Of a stretch of DNA of 64,000 nucleotides, positions 1 through 9,247 are shown one piece after another. Numbering within the stretch: position 1 is the stretch's first letter; every line of letters begins with the position of its first letter. The stretch spans positions 1,655,405-1,719,404 of the forward strand of contig NZ_CP015031.1 in assembly GCF_011455875.1 (NCBI RefSeq), in the 5' to 3' direction. The position numbers were made by a program, and so were the translations under genes. Below the pieces are notes generated by a model that worked only from the letters and a program-made list of their open reading frames with translations, searched no databases and had not been told where the DNA came from. Source of the DNA: Basfia succiniciproducens (GTDB lineage Bacteria > Pseudomonadota > Gammaproteobacteria > Enterobacterales > Pasteurellaceae).

Positions 1-223
1 GCGCAATGGCGCCTTGCAGCACATAGGTCAGAATCTCCATATCCTTGTGCGGATGGGTGCCGAACCCCATGGTCGGCTGAATGAAATCTTCATTGATCAC
101 GCGCAAGTCGGAAAAATGCATATGATTGCGGTCGAAATAATCGGCAAAAGAGAAAGTATGGTAGCTGTCTAACCAACCGTGATTTGCATGTCCGCGCTCG
201 TTGGATTTTCTTAATTGTAACAT
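1..223 (-). CDS. Pirin family protein (YhhW-like), N-terminal part only
   Basis: The gene runs off the left edge; about 74 N-terminal residues are visible, starting [12 protein letters not shown]. The stretch [13 protein letters not shown] followed by [15 protein letters not shown] is the N-terminal cupin signature of pirin/YhhW proteins, with the HPHKD histidines being metal ligands in this family. YhhW-type pirins are cytosolic and can oxidise quercetin in vitro; their cellular role is poorly defined. The gene is divergent from a LysR gene at 347, the usual arrangement when a LysR protein controls its neighbour. Family identity is clear; substrate is unknown. Confidence 0.9.
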   Translation of the reverse strand, partial: MLQLRKSNERGHANHGWLDSYHTFSFADYFDRNHMHFSDLRVINEDFIQPTMGFGTHPHKDMEILTYVLQGAIA

Positions 224-346
224 AATTTATTTCCTCTATTTAATTTGTAGAACGCCAAATTGCGTTAGTGGGGTGATTTTATTTGAAGATAAATTTGCAA
301 CAAGATACAATTTTCAAAGAATATTTTGCAAAAATGGAAAGATAAC

Positions 347-1213
347 ATGAAAGAAATCAGTTTAGACGATATGCGGTTGTTTGTCTCCGTGGTGCAATCG
401 GGCAGCCTGAGCCATGCCGGCGAATTAACCGGCATACCGGTTTCGCGGCTTAGCCGCCGTTTGACCCAACTCGAACAGGCCTTAGGTACGCAGTTGCTTA
501 ATCGCGGGAAAAAAGGCGTAAGCTTAAATGAATTAGGCGAACGTTTTTTCGAACATTCGCAACAGATGCTGCAACAGGCGGAACTTGCCATTGAAAGCGT
601 ACAAAAAAGTCTGGAAAACCCGAGCGGATTGCTGCGGATTTCCGTTGCCGCCGATATTTTCTATCTGTTTATTCAGCCGTATTTAGCTACCTATTTGAAT
701 GAAAATCCGCAGGTCAATCTTGAGATAAACCTGAGTAATCAGAAAATCAATATGATTCAGGACGGTATTGATCTCGCCGTCAGAACCGGCATTATTGATA
801 ATGAAAATGTGGTTGCCCGCCTGTGGAAAAAAATGGAATTCGGTGTATTTGCCAGCCAGGCTTATCTAGCCCAATACAGCGAACCGCAAAGCCCGAACGA
901 TCTTTATCAACACCATATTATCAGCCAAATGCACACTCTGCCCTGGCGGTTTCAGCAAGGAAATCAAGAAGTAGCGGTGTTCCCTCACAGCAGGCTGACC
1001 TGCAACGATTTCGCTATCGTCGAACAGCAGCTCAAGCAGCATTCGGGCATTGGTATTTTGCCTATAACCAAAAATCATAACCGCTCGGATCTGATTCGAA
1101 TTTTAGCGGATTGGCAACTGCAAAGCGTGCCGGTTTCATTGATTTATTACCGCAACCGCGGCGCGATTGCTACGGTACGCAGCTTTGTGGAATTTTTGCA
1201 GCGATTGGTTTGA
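347..1213 (+). CDS. LysR-family transcriptional regulator, divergent from pirin gene
   Basis: A 288-residue protein with an N-terminal winged helix-turn-helix (residues 5-65, SLSHAGELTGIPVSRLSRR) and a LysR substrate-binding domain (about 90-288). I start it at the ATG at 347, which has GGAAAG five bases upstream; an in-frame TTG at 326 would add seven residues but lacks a good ribosome site. The ligand is unknown. The 123 bp between this gene and the pirin gene must hold both promoters, so it most likely regulates the pirin gene and itself. An AAGTGCGGT uptake signal (reverse, 1236-1244) lies just downstream. Confidence 0.9.
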   Translation: MKEISLDDMRLFVSVVQSGSLSHAGELTGIPVSRLSRRLTQLEQALGTQLLNRGKKGVSLNELGERFFEHSQQMLQQAELAIESVQKSLENPSGLLRISVAADIFYLFIQPYLATYLNENPQVNLEINLSNQKINMIQDGIDLAVRTGIIDNENVVARLWKKMEFGVFASQAYLAQYSEPQSPNDLYQHHIISQMHTLPWRFQQGNQEVAVFPHSRLTCNDFAIVEQQLKQHSGIGILPITKNHNRSDLIRILADWQLQSVPVSLIYYRNRGAIATVRSFVEFLQRLV

Positions 1214-1387
1214 ATTTGAAATTTTGCCAAAATTGACCGCACTTTTAGAGAATCGTGCAAAAATCATAGAGCATTATGCTATTGTTTTTTGATAAAGAAA
1301 TTTATAATGCACTTGTTTTTTTATGAGGTACATTTGTGAAGAATAAACGTGCCTTAATTATTTTTTAATTATATTTTAGGAACTTTT

Positions 1388-2701
1388 ATGATAAACATCC
1401 CATCTTTAATTCAGGCGCAGCGTAATTTTTTTGCCAAAGGCGCCACAAAGTCACTCTCATTTCGTAAAGAACAGCTTTTACGGTTAAAAGCTTTATTAGA
1501 AGAAAATACGCAAGCTATTATTGAAACCCTAAAAATCGATTTAAATAAACCCGCCGATCAAGTTATGCTGGCGGAAATTTCACCGTTGATTCATGAAATT
1601 GATTACATGCTGGAAAATTTAGATCGCTTGGCGGCGCCTAAAGATGTGGAAAGCCCGGAAACTTTAAGCTTTTTTGGCACGGGTGAATATCACAGCCAAA
1701 TCATTTACGAACCCTACGGCGTAACCTTAAATATTTCCCCGTGGAATTATCCGATTCAGCTTTCAATCTCACCGATTATCGGCGCAATTGCTGCGGGTAA
1801 TACCGTAGTGTTGAAACCTTCCGAGTTTACCGCGGCGACTTCCGCCTTATTAAACCGTTTGGTTGCGCAGTATTTTGTCCCCGAATTTTTTGTGGTGATT
1901 GAAGGCGACGTGGAGGTAAATCAAGCGCTACTAGCGGAAAAATTCGACTATATTTTCTTCACCGGTAGCGTACCGGTCGGTCGCATCGTGATGGCGGCGG
2001 CAAGTAAACATTTAACGCCGGTTACCTTGGAATTAGGCGGGAAAAGCCCGTTTATCGTAGATAAAAGTGCAAATCTTGAACAGGCCGCCGAGTCGTTGAT
2101 TTTCGGTAAAACCTTTAATAGCGGGCAAACCTGTATTGCGCCGGATTATTTGCTTATTCAGCAAGATGTGAAGGCGGAATTTGTTGCGATTTTAAAGCAA
2201 AAATTACAGCAAAAATTCGATGATAACCCGTTTGAGAATTATGCAAAAGTGGTGAGCGAACGCCATTATTTACGCATTAAATCTTTCTTGAATGATGGCA
2301 AAATTGTTGCCGGCGGTTTATTTAATGACGAAACTCATCAAATGTTGATGACCGTGTTAGACGGCGTTACCTGGGAAAGTCCGGTTATGCAGGATGAGAT
2401 TTTCGGCTCCGTATTGCCGATGCTCACATTTAACGGTTTTGATGAGGCTATTGAGCGGATTTTAGCTCAGCCAAAGCCACTGGCGCTTTACTGCTTTACC
2501 GAAACTGAAGAAAATGCAACTGCGGTTTTATCGCAGGTTTCTTTTGGCGGCGGTGCCATTAACAGTTGCTTCCTGCATTTCTTCAATCACAATCTACCGT
2601 TTGGCGGCGTAGGTGATAGCGGAATGGGCAGTTATCACGGTGATCGCAGTTTCTATGAGCTTAGCCATGAAAAAGCGGTAGTAACACGTAAAATAGTTTA
2701 G
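1388..2701 (+). CDS. NAD(P)-dependent aldehyde dehydrogenase (ALDH3-like)
   Basis: A 437-residue soluble enzyme of the aldehyde dehydrogenase superfamily, oxidising an aldehyde to its acid. The short length and the lack of a long N-terminal extension fit the class 3/coniferyl aldehyde type. Visible motifs are SPWNYP (cofactor region, about 118-122), FTGSVPVG (about 191), the general-base Glu in LELGGKSP (about 215) and the nucleophilic Cys in FNSGQTC (about 249). The neighbouring AraC gene is of the type that in E. coli (YqhC) senses aldehydes, so an aldehyde-detoxifying role is a reasonable inference. A strong terminator follows the stop. Confidence 0.93.
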   Translation: MINIPSLIQAQRNFFAKGATKSLSFRKEQLLRLKALLEENTQAIIETLKIDLNKPADQVMLAEISPLIHEIDYMLENLDRLAAPKDVESPETLSFFGTGEYHSQIIYEPYGVTLNISPWNYPIQLSISPIIGAIAAGNTVVLKPSEFTAATSALLNRLVAQYFVPEFFVVIEGDVEVNQALLAEKFDYIFFTGSVPVGRIVMAAASKHLTPVTLELGGKSPFIVDKSANLEQAAESLIFGKTFNSGQTCIAPDYLLIQQDVKAEFVAILKQKLQQKFDDNPFENYAKVVSERHYLRIKSFLNDGKIVAGGLFNDETHQMLMTVLDGVTWESPVMQDEIFGSVLPMLTFNGFDEAIERILAQPKPLALYCFTETEENATAVLSQVSFGGGAINSCFLHFFNHNLPFGGVGDSGMGSYHGDRSFYELSHEKAVVTRKIV

Positions 2702-2708
2702 TAAATTG

Positions 2709-2737
2709 AAAAAAGGCGGAGAATTTCCGCCTTTTTT
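2709..2737 (+). terminator. Rho-independent terminator after aldehyde dehydrogenase
   Basis: A 12-bp perfect stem (AAAAAAGGCGGA paired with TCCGCCTTTTTT) with a 5-base loop, ending in a T run, eight bases after the stop codon. Confidence 0.92.
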
Positions 2738-2753
2738 GTGTCTGAATATCAAG

Positions 2754-2774
2754 AACCGCACGAAAAGTGCGGTT
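2754..2774. repeat. Uptake signal within a small hairpin
   Basis: AACCGCAC and GTGCGGTT form an 8-bp stem around GAAAA; the right arm contains an exact Haemophilus-type signal AAGTGCGGT (2765-2773). There is no T run, so it is probably an uptake site and not a terminator. Confidence 0.7.
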
Positions 2775-2821
2775 AAATTTTAAAGAATTTCAGTAATATT
2801 CATAAAATATCAGGAAAACTT

Positions 2822-3694
2822 ATGTTGAATTGGTTAATCCGGCAAACGCTAAAACTAAAATCGGGCGAGAAGGGCACTATGGGCATTGAAACGCCCGTTC
2901 CGGAGCTTTTTGTTTTTCATTCCGAAACCGATTTGCGGGATGTCAGCCAGTTGCAGGAAAGCGGTATCTGTTTGATTTTGCAAGGTAGAAAAGATGTACG
3001 GGTGGGCGATCAACATTATCGGTATCAGGCGGGGGAATTTGTTTGTTATACCGTGGATTTGCCTATTATGACGGAATATCTCACGGATGATGGCGGTTAT
3101 TTGGATCTCCGGCTGTTTTTTGATTTGCCCTTAATGCGTGAAATTATTGACGAGTTGAACCGGCAAAATTTTTCATTTGCGCCGGCTTCTCAGCAAAAAA
3201 TTGTCAGCACGGCTTCGCCGGAATTAATCCGCGCTTTTGAGATGCTTATCAGTTTAACGGAAAATTCGCAAGATTTGCCGATTATGCTGCCGCTGATTAA
3301 GAAAGCCATTTATTTTTACCTACTGACCGGCGAACAAGGCGGTACCCTGCGCCAAATCGCCTTGCAAAACAGCAACAGCCAGCGCATTGTCGAAACGGTG
3401 GGCTGGTTGAAAGAGCATTACAACGAAAGTTTTGATATTGAACAATTAGCCGCTGCGAGCAGTATGTCCATATCTGGGTTCTATGCGCAATTTCGCCGTT
3501 TAACCGGTATGAGTCCGTTACAGTATCAGAAAAATCTGCGTTTAACCAAAGCCAATGCGCTGCTTAAACTAGGGCAAAAAAATATCTCGGAAATTGCTTT
3601 TGAAATCGGTTATGACAGTCTGCCGCAATTCAGTCGGGAATATAAACGTTATTTCGGGCATTCGCCGAGATCGGATTTATCACGCGCCGGTTAA
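2822..3694 (+). CDS. AraC-family transcriptional regulator (AraC_N type, YqhC-like)
   Basis: A 290-residue protein with an N-terminal cupin-like AraC_N domain (about 20-175, including ICLILQGRKDVRVG) and a C-terminal double helix-turn-helix (about 195-287). The second helix-turn-helix shows ISEIAFEIGYDSLPQFSREY and the RYFGHSP end typical of the family. AGGAAAA precedes the ATG. Proteins with this architecture include YqhC, which activates aldehyde reductases. Its position after an aldehyde dehydrogenase, although separated by a terminator, supports an aldehyde- or electrophile-responsive role. It converges on a LysR gene. Confidence 0.9.
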   Translation: MLNWLIRQTLKLKSGEKGTMGIETPVPELFVFHSETDLRDVSQLQESGICLILQGRKDVRVGDQHYRYQAGEFVCYTVDLPIMTEYLTDDGGYLDLRLFFDLPLMREIIDELNRQNFSFAPASQQKIVSTASPELIRAFEMLISLTENSQDLPIMLPLIKKAIYFYLLTGEQGGTLRQIALQNSNSQRIVETVGWLKEHYNESFDIEQLAAASSMSISGFYAQFRRLTGMSPLQYQKNLRLTKANALLKLGQKNISEIAFEIGYDSLPQFSREYKRYFGHSPRSDLSRAG

Positions 3695-3735
3695 GCGCTT
3701 AAGACCGTCTTATCAATAAAAATCCGTAAAAATCG

Positions 3736-3763
3736 ACCGCACTTTTATATAATTAAGTGCGGT
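3736..3763. repeat. Inverted pair of Haemophilus-type uptake signals between convergent genes
   Basis: ACCGCACTT (3736-3744) and AAGTGCGGT (3755-3763) face each other in the gap between convergent genes. Such pairs can fold and are common as bidirectional terminators in Pasteurellaceae. Confidence 0.85.
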
Positions 3764-3771
3764 AACTTCCA

Positions 3772-4671
3772 TTAATAATAGGTTTTTCTTAGGATTTCCG
3801 TCAGTAAATCAAATACTTTAAGTACCCGGGCGGGAGTGACGGTCTGATAAGGGCGATAAAGAAAAAGCTGCCATTTATCAATTTGTATTTCAGGAAAAAG
3901 TTGAATTAATTCTCCGCGTTCCAGATAAGGTTTTACCATAAAATCATTGATTAAGCCCGCACATTTGCCAAGCAAAACCGCCTGCAGCGCGCTGTAATTA
4001 TCGACGGAATAAAAAGCGGGATTTTTCGGATTTAGAGTGATGTCCTCATTTAAAAACAAAGTCCAAGGCTTACCCGTATTGGAATTAATGGGAATTGCCA
4101 TGGGGTAGCGTCGTTCAAAATCCGTTAGATCGGTCGGCTGTCCGAGTTTTTTAACTAACGCCGGTGAGGCTACCAGCACATCGCCTATTTCTGTGATTTT
4201 TCGCACCACAAAATCCTGATCGGGTTCCAAGCCAATTCGCAGTCCCATATCAATACGGTCTTCCACCATATCCAGCTTGCCCATATCTTCTCGCCAGTCG
4301 ATGATAATTTCAGGGTAAGACTCAAGCGTAATTAAAAGTTGACGAATAATCTCATCGTTATTCCGCCAGCTAGGCACGGTGATCCGTACAATGCCGGCAA
4401 GGTCATCCGCTTGATTTTTGCCCATTTTAAACAAGGTTTCGCTTTCCGCCAGCAGATGTTGGGCGCGCAGTAAAAATTGTTCGCCGAAGCTGGTGAGTTT
4501 TATGCTGCGGGTATGGCGCTTAAACAGTTGTTCGCCGAGCTCCGCCTCCAGTTCGTTTACGACTCGGGTAATAACCGACGGCGATACCGACAAACGATTT
4601 GCCGTTTCACGGAAATTTAAGGTTTCGGCCGCCACACAGAAATAACGTAACGCATCAAATTTATTCAGCAT
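3772..4671 (-). CDS. LysR-family transcriptional regulator, divergent from exported hydrolase
   Basis: A 299-residue LysR protein with N-terminal helix-turn-helix (about 5-65, ETANRLSVSPSVITRVVNEL) and a substrate-binding domain. It belongs with two other regulators in this window (33142-34035 and 51683-52573): all three share FDALRYF/LDALKFF/LDALKYF, an AAETL motif and the C-terminal LYRPYQT signature. The 130-bp gap to the divergent hydrolase gene contains a direct repeat that could be its binding site (4739-4781). The effector is unknown. Confidence 0.92.
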   Translation of the reverse strand: MLNKFDALRYFCVAAETLNFRETANRLSVSPSVITRVVNELEAELGEQLFKRHTRSIKLTSFGEQFLLRAQHLLAESETLFKMGKNQADDLAGIVRITVPSWRNNDEIIRQLLITLESYPEIIIDWREDMGKLDMVEDRIDMGLRIGLEPDQDFVVRKITEIGDVLVASPALVKKLGQPTDLTDFERRYPMAIPINSNTGKPWTLFLNEDITLNPKNPAFYSVDNYSALQAVLLGKCAGLINDFMVKPYLERGELIQLFPEIQIDKWQLFLYRPYQTVTPARVLKVFDLLTEILRKTYY

Positions 4672-4738
4672 CCGTTGACCTCCGATTTAAATTATTCTGT
4701 TTTTAAGAATATACTGTTCTATATTTGTTTATTTTATT

Positions 4739-4781
4739 GTAGCAATAGTAGGATTACAATAAATTATTAAAGTAGCAATAG
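4739..4781. promoter_or_regulatory. Direct repeat in divergent promoter, candidate LysR site
   Basis: GTAGCAATAG occurs twice (4739-4748 and 4772-4781), 33 bp apart or about three helical turns, in the region between the divergent LysR and hydrolase genes. The same-face spacing suits a bound LysR tetramer. This is inference from spacing only. Confidence 0.5.
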
Positions 4782-4801
4782 ATTCAACAAAAGGACAGAC
4801 C

Positions 4802-5944
4802 ATGAAATTCAAACTTAAAGCATTAACCGCCACACTTTTCTTAGGTTCATCACTATTAGGAGCAAACGCTATGGCACAACTTCCACAAAACGCAACGGCA
4901 ATTGAAATGCCGGCACAAAGTATTCAATTAACCCAAGAATGGGACAAAATTTTCCCGAAATCAGATAAAGTTGAACACCGTAAAGTGACCTTTAAAAACC
5001 GCTACGGCATTACCTTGGTCGGCGATTTGTATGTGCCAAAAGGTGCAACAGGTAAATTACCGGCAATTGCGGTGAGCGGTCCGTTTGGTGCGGTGAAAGA
5101 GCAAACTTCAGGTATTTACGCGCAACACTTGGCAGAACGTGGCTTTGTGACTGTTGCCTTTGATGGTTCATACACCGGCGAAAGTTCGGGTACACCGCGC
5201 AACGTACCGTCACCGGAAATCAATACTGAAGACTTCTCAGCAGCTGTTGATTTCTTAGGTTCGTTAGATAATGTTAATCGTGATGAAGTCGGTATTTTAG
5301 GTATCTGCGGTTGGGGTGGTTTTGCTTTAAATGCAGCGATTTCAGACCCACGCATTAAAGCGGTCGCAGTAAGCACCATGTACGATATGACCCGTGTGGC
5401 GGCGAACGGTTACGAGATCAAAATGGAAGCCAATCCGAAAGGTCCATACGAACGTGCACCAGCCCAAAGTGCGGATGCTCGTTACAAAGCGAAATTGGAT
5501 ATGAGTAACGCCCGTTGGGAAGCCTCTAAAGACGGTTATGCAGATTTGTTGCCAGCCAACAACCTTGATCCGAAAAAAGATTTCACAGCTGAAACACCAA
5601 AATTCATTAAAGAATATGCGAACTTCTACCGTACTGAACGTGGTTATCATCCGCGCAGTGTGAACTCAAACCCAGAGCATTCATGGACAGTAACAGGTAT
5701 GTTGCCACTTATCAATATGCCAATTTTGAAATATGCGTCAGAGCTTAAAGCACCAGCCTTAGTGGTTCACGGTGAATTTGCCCACAGCCGTTACTTCGGC
5801 GAAGATGCTTACAAAGCCCTAGGCAGCAAAAACAAAGAGTTATATATCGTACCGGGTGCAAACCACACCGATTTATACGATGATGTAAACGGCAAAATCC
5901 CATACGACAAATTCGAACAATTCTTTAAAGCGAATTTGAAATAA
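4802..5944 (+). CDS. Exported alpha/beta hydrolase with Cys at the nucleophile position
   Basis: A 380-residue protein with a Sec signal peptide (MKFKLKALTA start, cleavage likely after ANAMA, residue 25), so periplasmic. The fold is alpha/beta hydrolase of the YcjY/COG1073 type. The nucleophile elbow reads GICGWG, placing Cys169 where serine is usual, as in dienelactone hydrolases and YcjY relatives. The catalytic His is probably in GANHTDLYD near residue 358; the acid follows VVHGEFAHSRYF. An Actinobacillus-type uptake pair just downstream and the divergent LysR gene suggest it was acquired as a regulator-enzyme module. The substrate is unknown. Confidence 0.85.
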   Translation: MKFKLKALTATLFLGSSLLGANAMAQLPQNATAIEMPAQSIQLTQEWDKIFPKSDKVEHRKVTFKNRYGITLVGDLYVPKGATGKLPAIAVSGPFGAVKEQTSGIYAQHLAERGFVTVAFDGSYTGESSGTPRNVPSPEINTEDFSAAVDFLGSLDNVNRDEVGILGICGWGGFALNAAISDPRIKAVAVSTMYDMTRVAANGYEIKMEANPKGPYERAPAQSADARYKAKLDMSNARWEASKDGYADLLPANNLDPKKDFTAETPKFIKEYANFYRTERGYHPRSVNSNPEHSWTVTGMLPLINMPILKYASELKAPALVVHGEFAHSRYFGEDAYKALGSKNKELYIVPGANHTDLYDDVNGKIPYDKFEQFFKANLK

Positions 5945-5954
5945 TAAATTGGAT

Positions 5955-6000
5955 ACAAGCGGTTGAATTTGTAAAAATTCTGTCAAATTTGACCGCTTAC
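5955..6000. repeat. Inverted pair of Actinobacillus-type uptake signals
   Basis: ACAAGCGGT (5955-5963) is an exact Apl-type signal; ACCGCTTAC (5992-6000) is its near-complement (8 of 9). The flanks TTGAATTTG and CAAATTTGA extend the symmetry, matching the T-rich tail of Apl-type signals. It may act as a terminator for the hydrolase gene. Confidence 0.75.
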
Positions 6001-6016
6001 TTATTAAGGAAGCAAA

Positions 6017-6571
6017 ATGAATTACAGTCTAGAGTTACCTATCAATCAACTTATCGACCAAAATAGCGAATTATTTACTCAAATTCACCAAACTGTCGAT
6101 AACAATGCGCCGTTAGTAGCAGAACTTAATTCCGGTTTTAGAACGCAAAACGAAATACGGGCAATTTTAAATGAAATGACCGGCACGGAAATTGATGCAA
6201 GTTTTCACGTGAATTTACCGCTTTATACCGACTTTGGTGCGCATATTCGTATTGGCAAACGAGTGTTTATTAACACTGCGGTAATGCTTACCGACTTAGG
6301 CAGCATCACACTTGAAGATGATGTTTTGATTGGTCCGCGCGTGAACATTATCACCGTAGATCACCCCATTGATCCCGCACAACGTCGAGGCGTAATTGTT
6401 AAACCGGTTGTGATTAAAAAGAATGCGTGGATTGGCGCCGGGGCAACCATTTTAGCCGGTGTAACCGTGGGTGAAAATGCCATTGTCGCCGCAGGTGCTG
6501 TGGTGAACAAAGACGTACCCGCTAATACGATAGTAGGCGGTATTCCCGCCAAATTGATTAAGGAAATCTGA
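6017..6571 (+). CDS. Hexapeptide-repeat O-acetyltransferase (Maa/LacA/NodL type)
   Basis: A 184-residue cytosolic acetyltransferase built mainly of left-handed beta-helix repeats (from about residue 70: [15 protein letters not shown], then [12 protein letters not shown]). The catalytic His sits in ITVDHPID (about residue 115), as in maltose/galactoside acetyltransferases that use acetyl-CoA. The C-terminal [13 protein letters not shown] is typical. The acceptor sugar or alcohol cannot be told. The stop codon overlaps the ATG of the next gene by one base, so the two are translationally coupled. Confidence 0.9.
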   Translation: MNYSLELPINQLIDQNSELFTQIHQTVDNNAPLVAELNSGFRTQNEIRAILNEMTGTEIDASFHVNLPLYTDFGAHIRIGKRVFINTAVMLTDLGSITLEDDVLIGPRVNIITVDHPIDPAQRRGVIVKPVVIKKNAWIGAGATILAGVTVGENAIVAAGAVVNKDVPANTIVGGIPAKLIKEI

Positions 6572-6999
6572 TGAAAAAAATCTTCGCTTTTTTAATCGCA
6601 CTTTTTTGTACCACCTCAGTTTTAGGAGCACCAATGAATATAGAAATCCAAATTGCAAATTCCAATGAAAAAATCACCGCTTCTTTGGCTGACAACCAAA
6701 CCGCCCGTGATTTTTATGCGCAATTACCGCTCAGTATGCAACTGGAAGATTATGCCAACTCGGAAAAAATCGGTCACAGTATTCCCAAACGCTTATCCAT
6801 TGCGGACAGTCCGAAGGGTTATGCAGGCAAAAAAGGCGACTTAACCTATTACGCTCCTTGGGGAAATCTTGCTATTTTTTATCAAGATTCCCATGTGGGT
6901 TATGCCAACGGATTGGTCTATTTCGGTAAGCTTACCGCCGGATTGGAAACCCTAAGTAAACTTAATGGCGAAGTGGTTACGATTAAGAAAGCGGAATGA
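6571..6999 (+). CDS. Small exported cyclophilin-like fold protein
   Basis: A 142-residue protein with a Sec signal peptide ([19 protein letters not shown], cleavage near residue 20) and a mature domain resembling the cyclophilin-like family found next to oxidoreductases: NIEIQI strand, YAPWGNLAIFY and a GLVYFGKL segment. These proteins resemble cyclophilins in fold, but prolyl isomerase activity is not established for them. The ATG overlaps the acetyltransferase stop (TGATG). The gene is followed by a 490-bp region without a clear gene. Confidence 0.75.
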   Translation: MKKIFAFLIALFCTTSVLGAPMNIEIQIANSNEKITASLADNQTARDFYAQLPLSMQLEDYANSEKIGHSIPKRLSIADSPKGYAGKKGDLTYYAPWGNLAIFYQDSHVGYANGLVYFGKLTAGLETLSKLNGEVVTIKKAE

Positions 7000-7489
7000 T
7001 TCGAATAAATCGCGATAGCAGAAGAAAGGCGTTGCGGCATACGGCAGTCTGTTTGTTTGCTGAGGTAAACTCTTGGCGGTCAAAAATTCGCTATAACGGA
7101 AGTGATTAAGCAAATTTAATACAATCACAATCGATCGTTTTGCTCAAAAGCTTACTCAAAATCATCAGTTAATTCACCGGATAGATTAGAATTAGCAAAA
7201 ACTTCCGCAAAAGTTTGTGCTTTGGATTGCTTCTCGTAATAGGTATAACCTGCCAACACATTGATTACCTTACCTCATTTTGTCATATACACGGATTCTG
7301 TTTCGGAAAGTTTTAAAACTAAGTTGGCTTTTTGATGATTTGTTATGTATAAGAATTGTGCAAAAGGCTGTTTGTCTGAAGGAAATTAACCGTTGCAGGG
7401 TCATAAAATCCCATTTCCTTTGTCACGATGGTGAAAAAAAGGAGTATACTCAAATGAAATAAAAGCGATTTTATCAGCTGGAGGTTGTT
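7000..7489. other. Intergenic region of about 490 bp with no intact gene
   Basis: No convincing open gene was found. The minus strand at 7152-7268 could encode a short tail ending in SNLSGELTDDFE that looks protein-like but has no start, possibly a gene remnant. The right end carries the promoter and GGAGG ribosome site of the HXXEE gene. Confidence 0.5.
7152..7268 (-). pseudogene. Possible remnant of a short protein, unrecognised
   Basis: About 38 codons read VINVLAGYTYYEKQ and end FAEVFANSNLSGELTDDFE before a stop. The composition (acidic end, no low-complexity sequence) looks like a real protein terminus, but there is no upstream start and no family is recognised. Confidence 0.3.
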
Positions 7490-8206
7490 ATGGGTGATTT
7501 ATTTGTCAAATTCAACTTTGCCTGGCCTTGGATGGGGCTGGCGATGGCGGCGGTGTTGTCGGTGTTGATGATTAGTACCGATATTTTCCGTAGTGATGAA
7601 AATAGTCACCGTTGGACGGATCCCGTTTGGTTGGCCTGGCTGGTGGTGCCTTTATATATGTTTCACCAATTCGAAGAATTCGCCCTTTCCTATAATGTGG
7701 CGACCGACAGCTATAATGTAGTCGCCGAAGTTTGTCGCTTGCACGGTTATAAGTCTTATGAACCCTGTCCGATTCCGGCGGTACATTTTCCGTTTGTGAA
7801 CGTATTGTTTGCCTGGATTGCCGCGCCGCTTGCCGCCATAATGAGCAAACGTAATTCGCTGGTCGGTTTGAGTTTATACGGTTTTATCCTTGCCGAAGGC
7901 GTGTTGCACTTAACGTTCGGCTTACTTGACCATCAACCTTTCCTTAATCACGGTGGGTTAATTACCGGTTCATTACTGTTTATTCCGATTTCCCTTTGGG
8001 TGATTTTTATCGGCGTGAAGGCAAATATCATGAGCTGTAATGCGATGATTTGCACAATTTTTGCCGGTGTTATCGGGCAAATATGCTTGTTTAACGCCTA
8101 TTCCATTTTGCCGGACTTCGGTGTTACAGGCATGCTCATTATGGATGCTATCGCCGTGTTTATCCCGCTGGTTCTGGCGGCATTGGTTTCCCGACGAATA
8201 ATTTAG
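7490..8206 (+). CDS. HXXEE-motif integral membrane protein
   Basis: A 238-residue protein with about six to seven hydrophobic segments. The sequence MFHQFEEFAL (about residue 57) contains the H-x-x-E-E signature that defines the HXXEE family; further conserved-looking His residues (VLHLTFG, LNHGG) lie in membrane segments, consistent with a membrane metal-dependent enzyme, although no activity is established. GGAGG precedes the ATG. A Haemophilus-type uptake signal (8211-8219) follows immediately. It sits upstream of the esterase/ATP-grasp cluster but separated by 161 bp. Confidence 0.8.
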   Translation: MGDLFVKFNFAWPWMGLAMAAVLSVLMISTDIFRSDENSHRWTDPVWLAWLVVPLYMFHQFEEFALSYNVATDSYNVVAEVCRLHGYKSYEPCPIPAVHFPFVNVLFAWIAAPLAAIMSKRNSLVGLSLYGFILAEGVLHLTFGLLDHQPFLNHGGLITGSLLFIPISLWVIFIGVKANIMSCNAMICTIFAGVIGQICLFNAYSILPDFGVTGMLIMDAIAVFIPLVLAALVSRRII

Positions 8207-8367
8207 TATAAAGTGCGGTGAAAAATTAAGGATTTTTGCGGTTTATTTTTTTGTAAACAGACCCTATATTGTAGGCAGCCGCTTAATTTTAGAGAATGGT
8301 GTTACAGCAATTTTACATAGTTAGGTATAAGGTTGTTTTAGCATTTAACAATAAATAAGGATTTTTA

Positions 8368-9192
8368 ATGGGCTTTAATAAATATTACCTAAAAATGGAA
8401 GAGCATTTTCTTTACGTACCTTATTATAACCATCAGCGTCGCATTCGGGTGCTGCTGCCTAAAGATTATTACAAAGAAGACTGGCAGAGCTATCCCGTAT
8501 TGTATATGCATGACGGACAGAATATATTTTACAGTAAGGAATCTTATTCCGGTTATTCTTGGAAAATTATCCCGACGATTAAATATCATAAAGAATTTCC
8601 TAAAATCATTATTGTGGGTATTGATAACGCCACTGTTGACCGTTTGGACGAATACGCGCCTTGGCGTACGGACGTGGGCAATACGGCGGAAGCGCGTAAT
8701 ACGGGCGGTAAGGGTGCGGAGTACGGGCAGTGGGTAGTGGAAACCGTGAAACCCTTTATCGACGGTCATTATCGTACCAAACCGCAGCGAGAAAATACCT
8801 TATTGGCGGGGAGTTCCATGGGGGCGATTATTACCGCTTACATGGGCGCGGCTTATCCGCATATATTCGGGCATTTAGGGGTATTTTCTCTGGCTTCCTG
8901 GTTTAGCGAAAACGAATTTTTACGCTTTATGCACGAACATCCTATCGATCGGGCAAGCCGAGTGTTTATTCAGGTGGGGACCAAAGAGGGTGATGATGCG
9001 GATGCGCAATATATTTCCAATATGAATCAGGCTTATATCGATAGCACTTTGTATTATTATCAGGCGCTGATTCGTACCGGGCACCCGTTGGATAATATCC
9101 GATTAAAAATTATGGCGAATGAAATTCATCATGAAAAATATTGGGCGAGCCATTTTGTGGATTTTTTGCGTTTTTCTTTAATGGGTAAATAG
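8368..9192 (+). CDS. Esterase-family alpha/beta hydrolase
   Basis: A 274-residue cytosolic protein of the putative esterase (esterase D/Fes-like) family. It shows the early YPVLYMHDGQNIF segment, the nucleophile elbow AGSSMG (Ser about 150) and a late His in EIHHEKYW (about 256). It converges on a second esterase-like gene with a shared terminator; an ATP-grasp gene follows that one on the minus strand. The clustering suggests a common small-molecule or peptide substrate, but this is inference. The start has AAGGA upstream. Confidence 0.85.
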   Translation: MGFNKYYLKMEEHFLYVPYYNHQRRIRVLLPKDYYKEDWQSYPVLYMHDGQNIFYSKESYSGYSWKIIPTIKYHKEFPKIIIVGIDNATVDRLDEYAPWRTDVGNTAEARNTGGKGAEYGQWVVETVKPFIDGHYRTKPQRENTLLAGSSMGAIITAYMGAAYPHIFGHLGVFSLASWFSENEFLRFMHEHPIDRASRVFIQVGTKEGDDADAQYISNMNQAYIDSTLYYYQALIRTGHPLDNIRLKIMANEIHHEKYWASHFVDFLRFSLMGK

Positions 9193-9247
9193 TGGGAAAA
9201 CGCACTAAATAAGCGAAAAGTGCGGTCGTTTTTTTAGAAATTTCAGC

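Noticed and set aside
7280..7462. Possible 60-codon gene in the 7.0-7.5 kb gap
   Set aside because: Cysteine- and basic-rich translation, no ribosome site, no domain; looks like noise upstream of the HXXEE gene.
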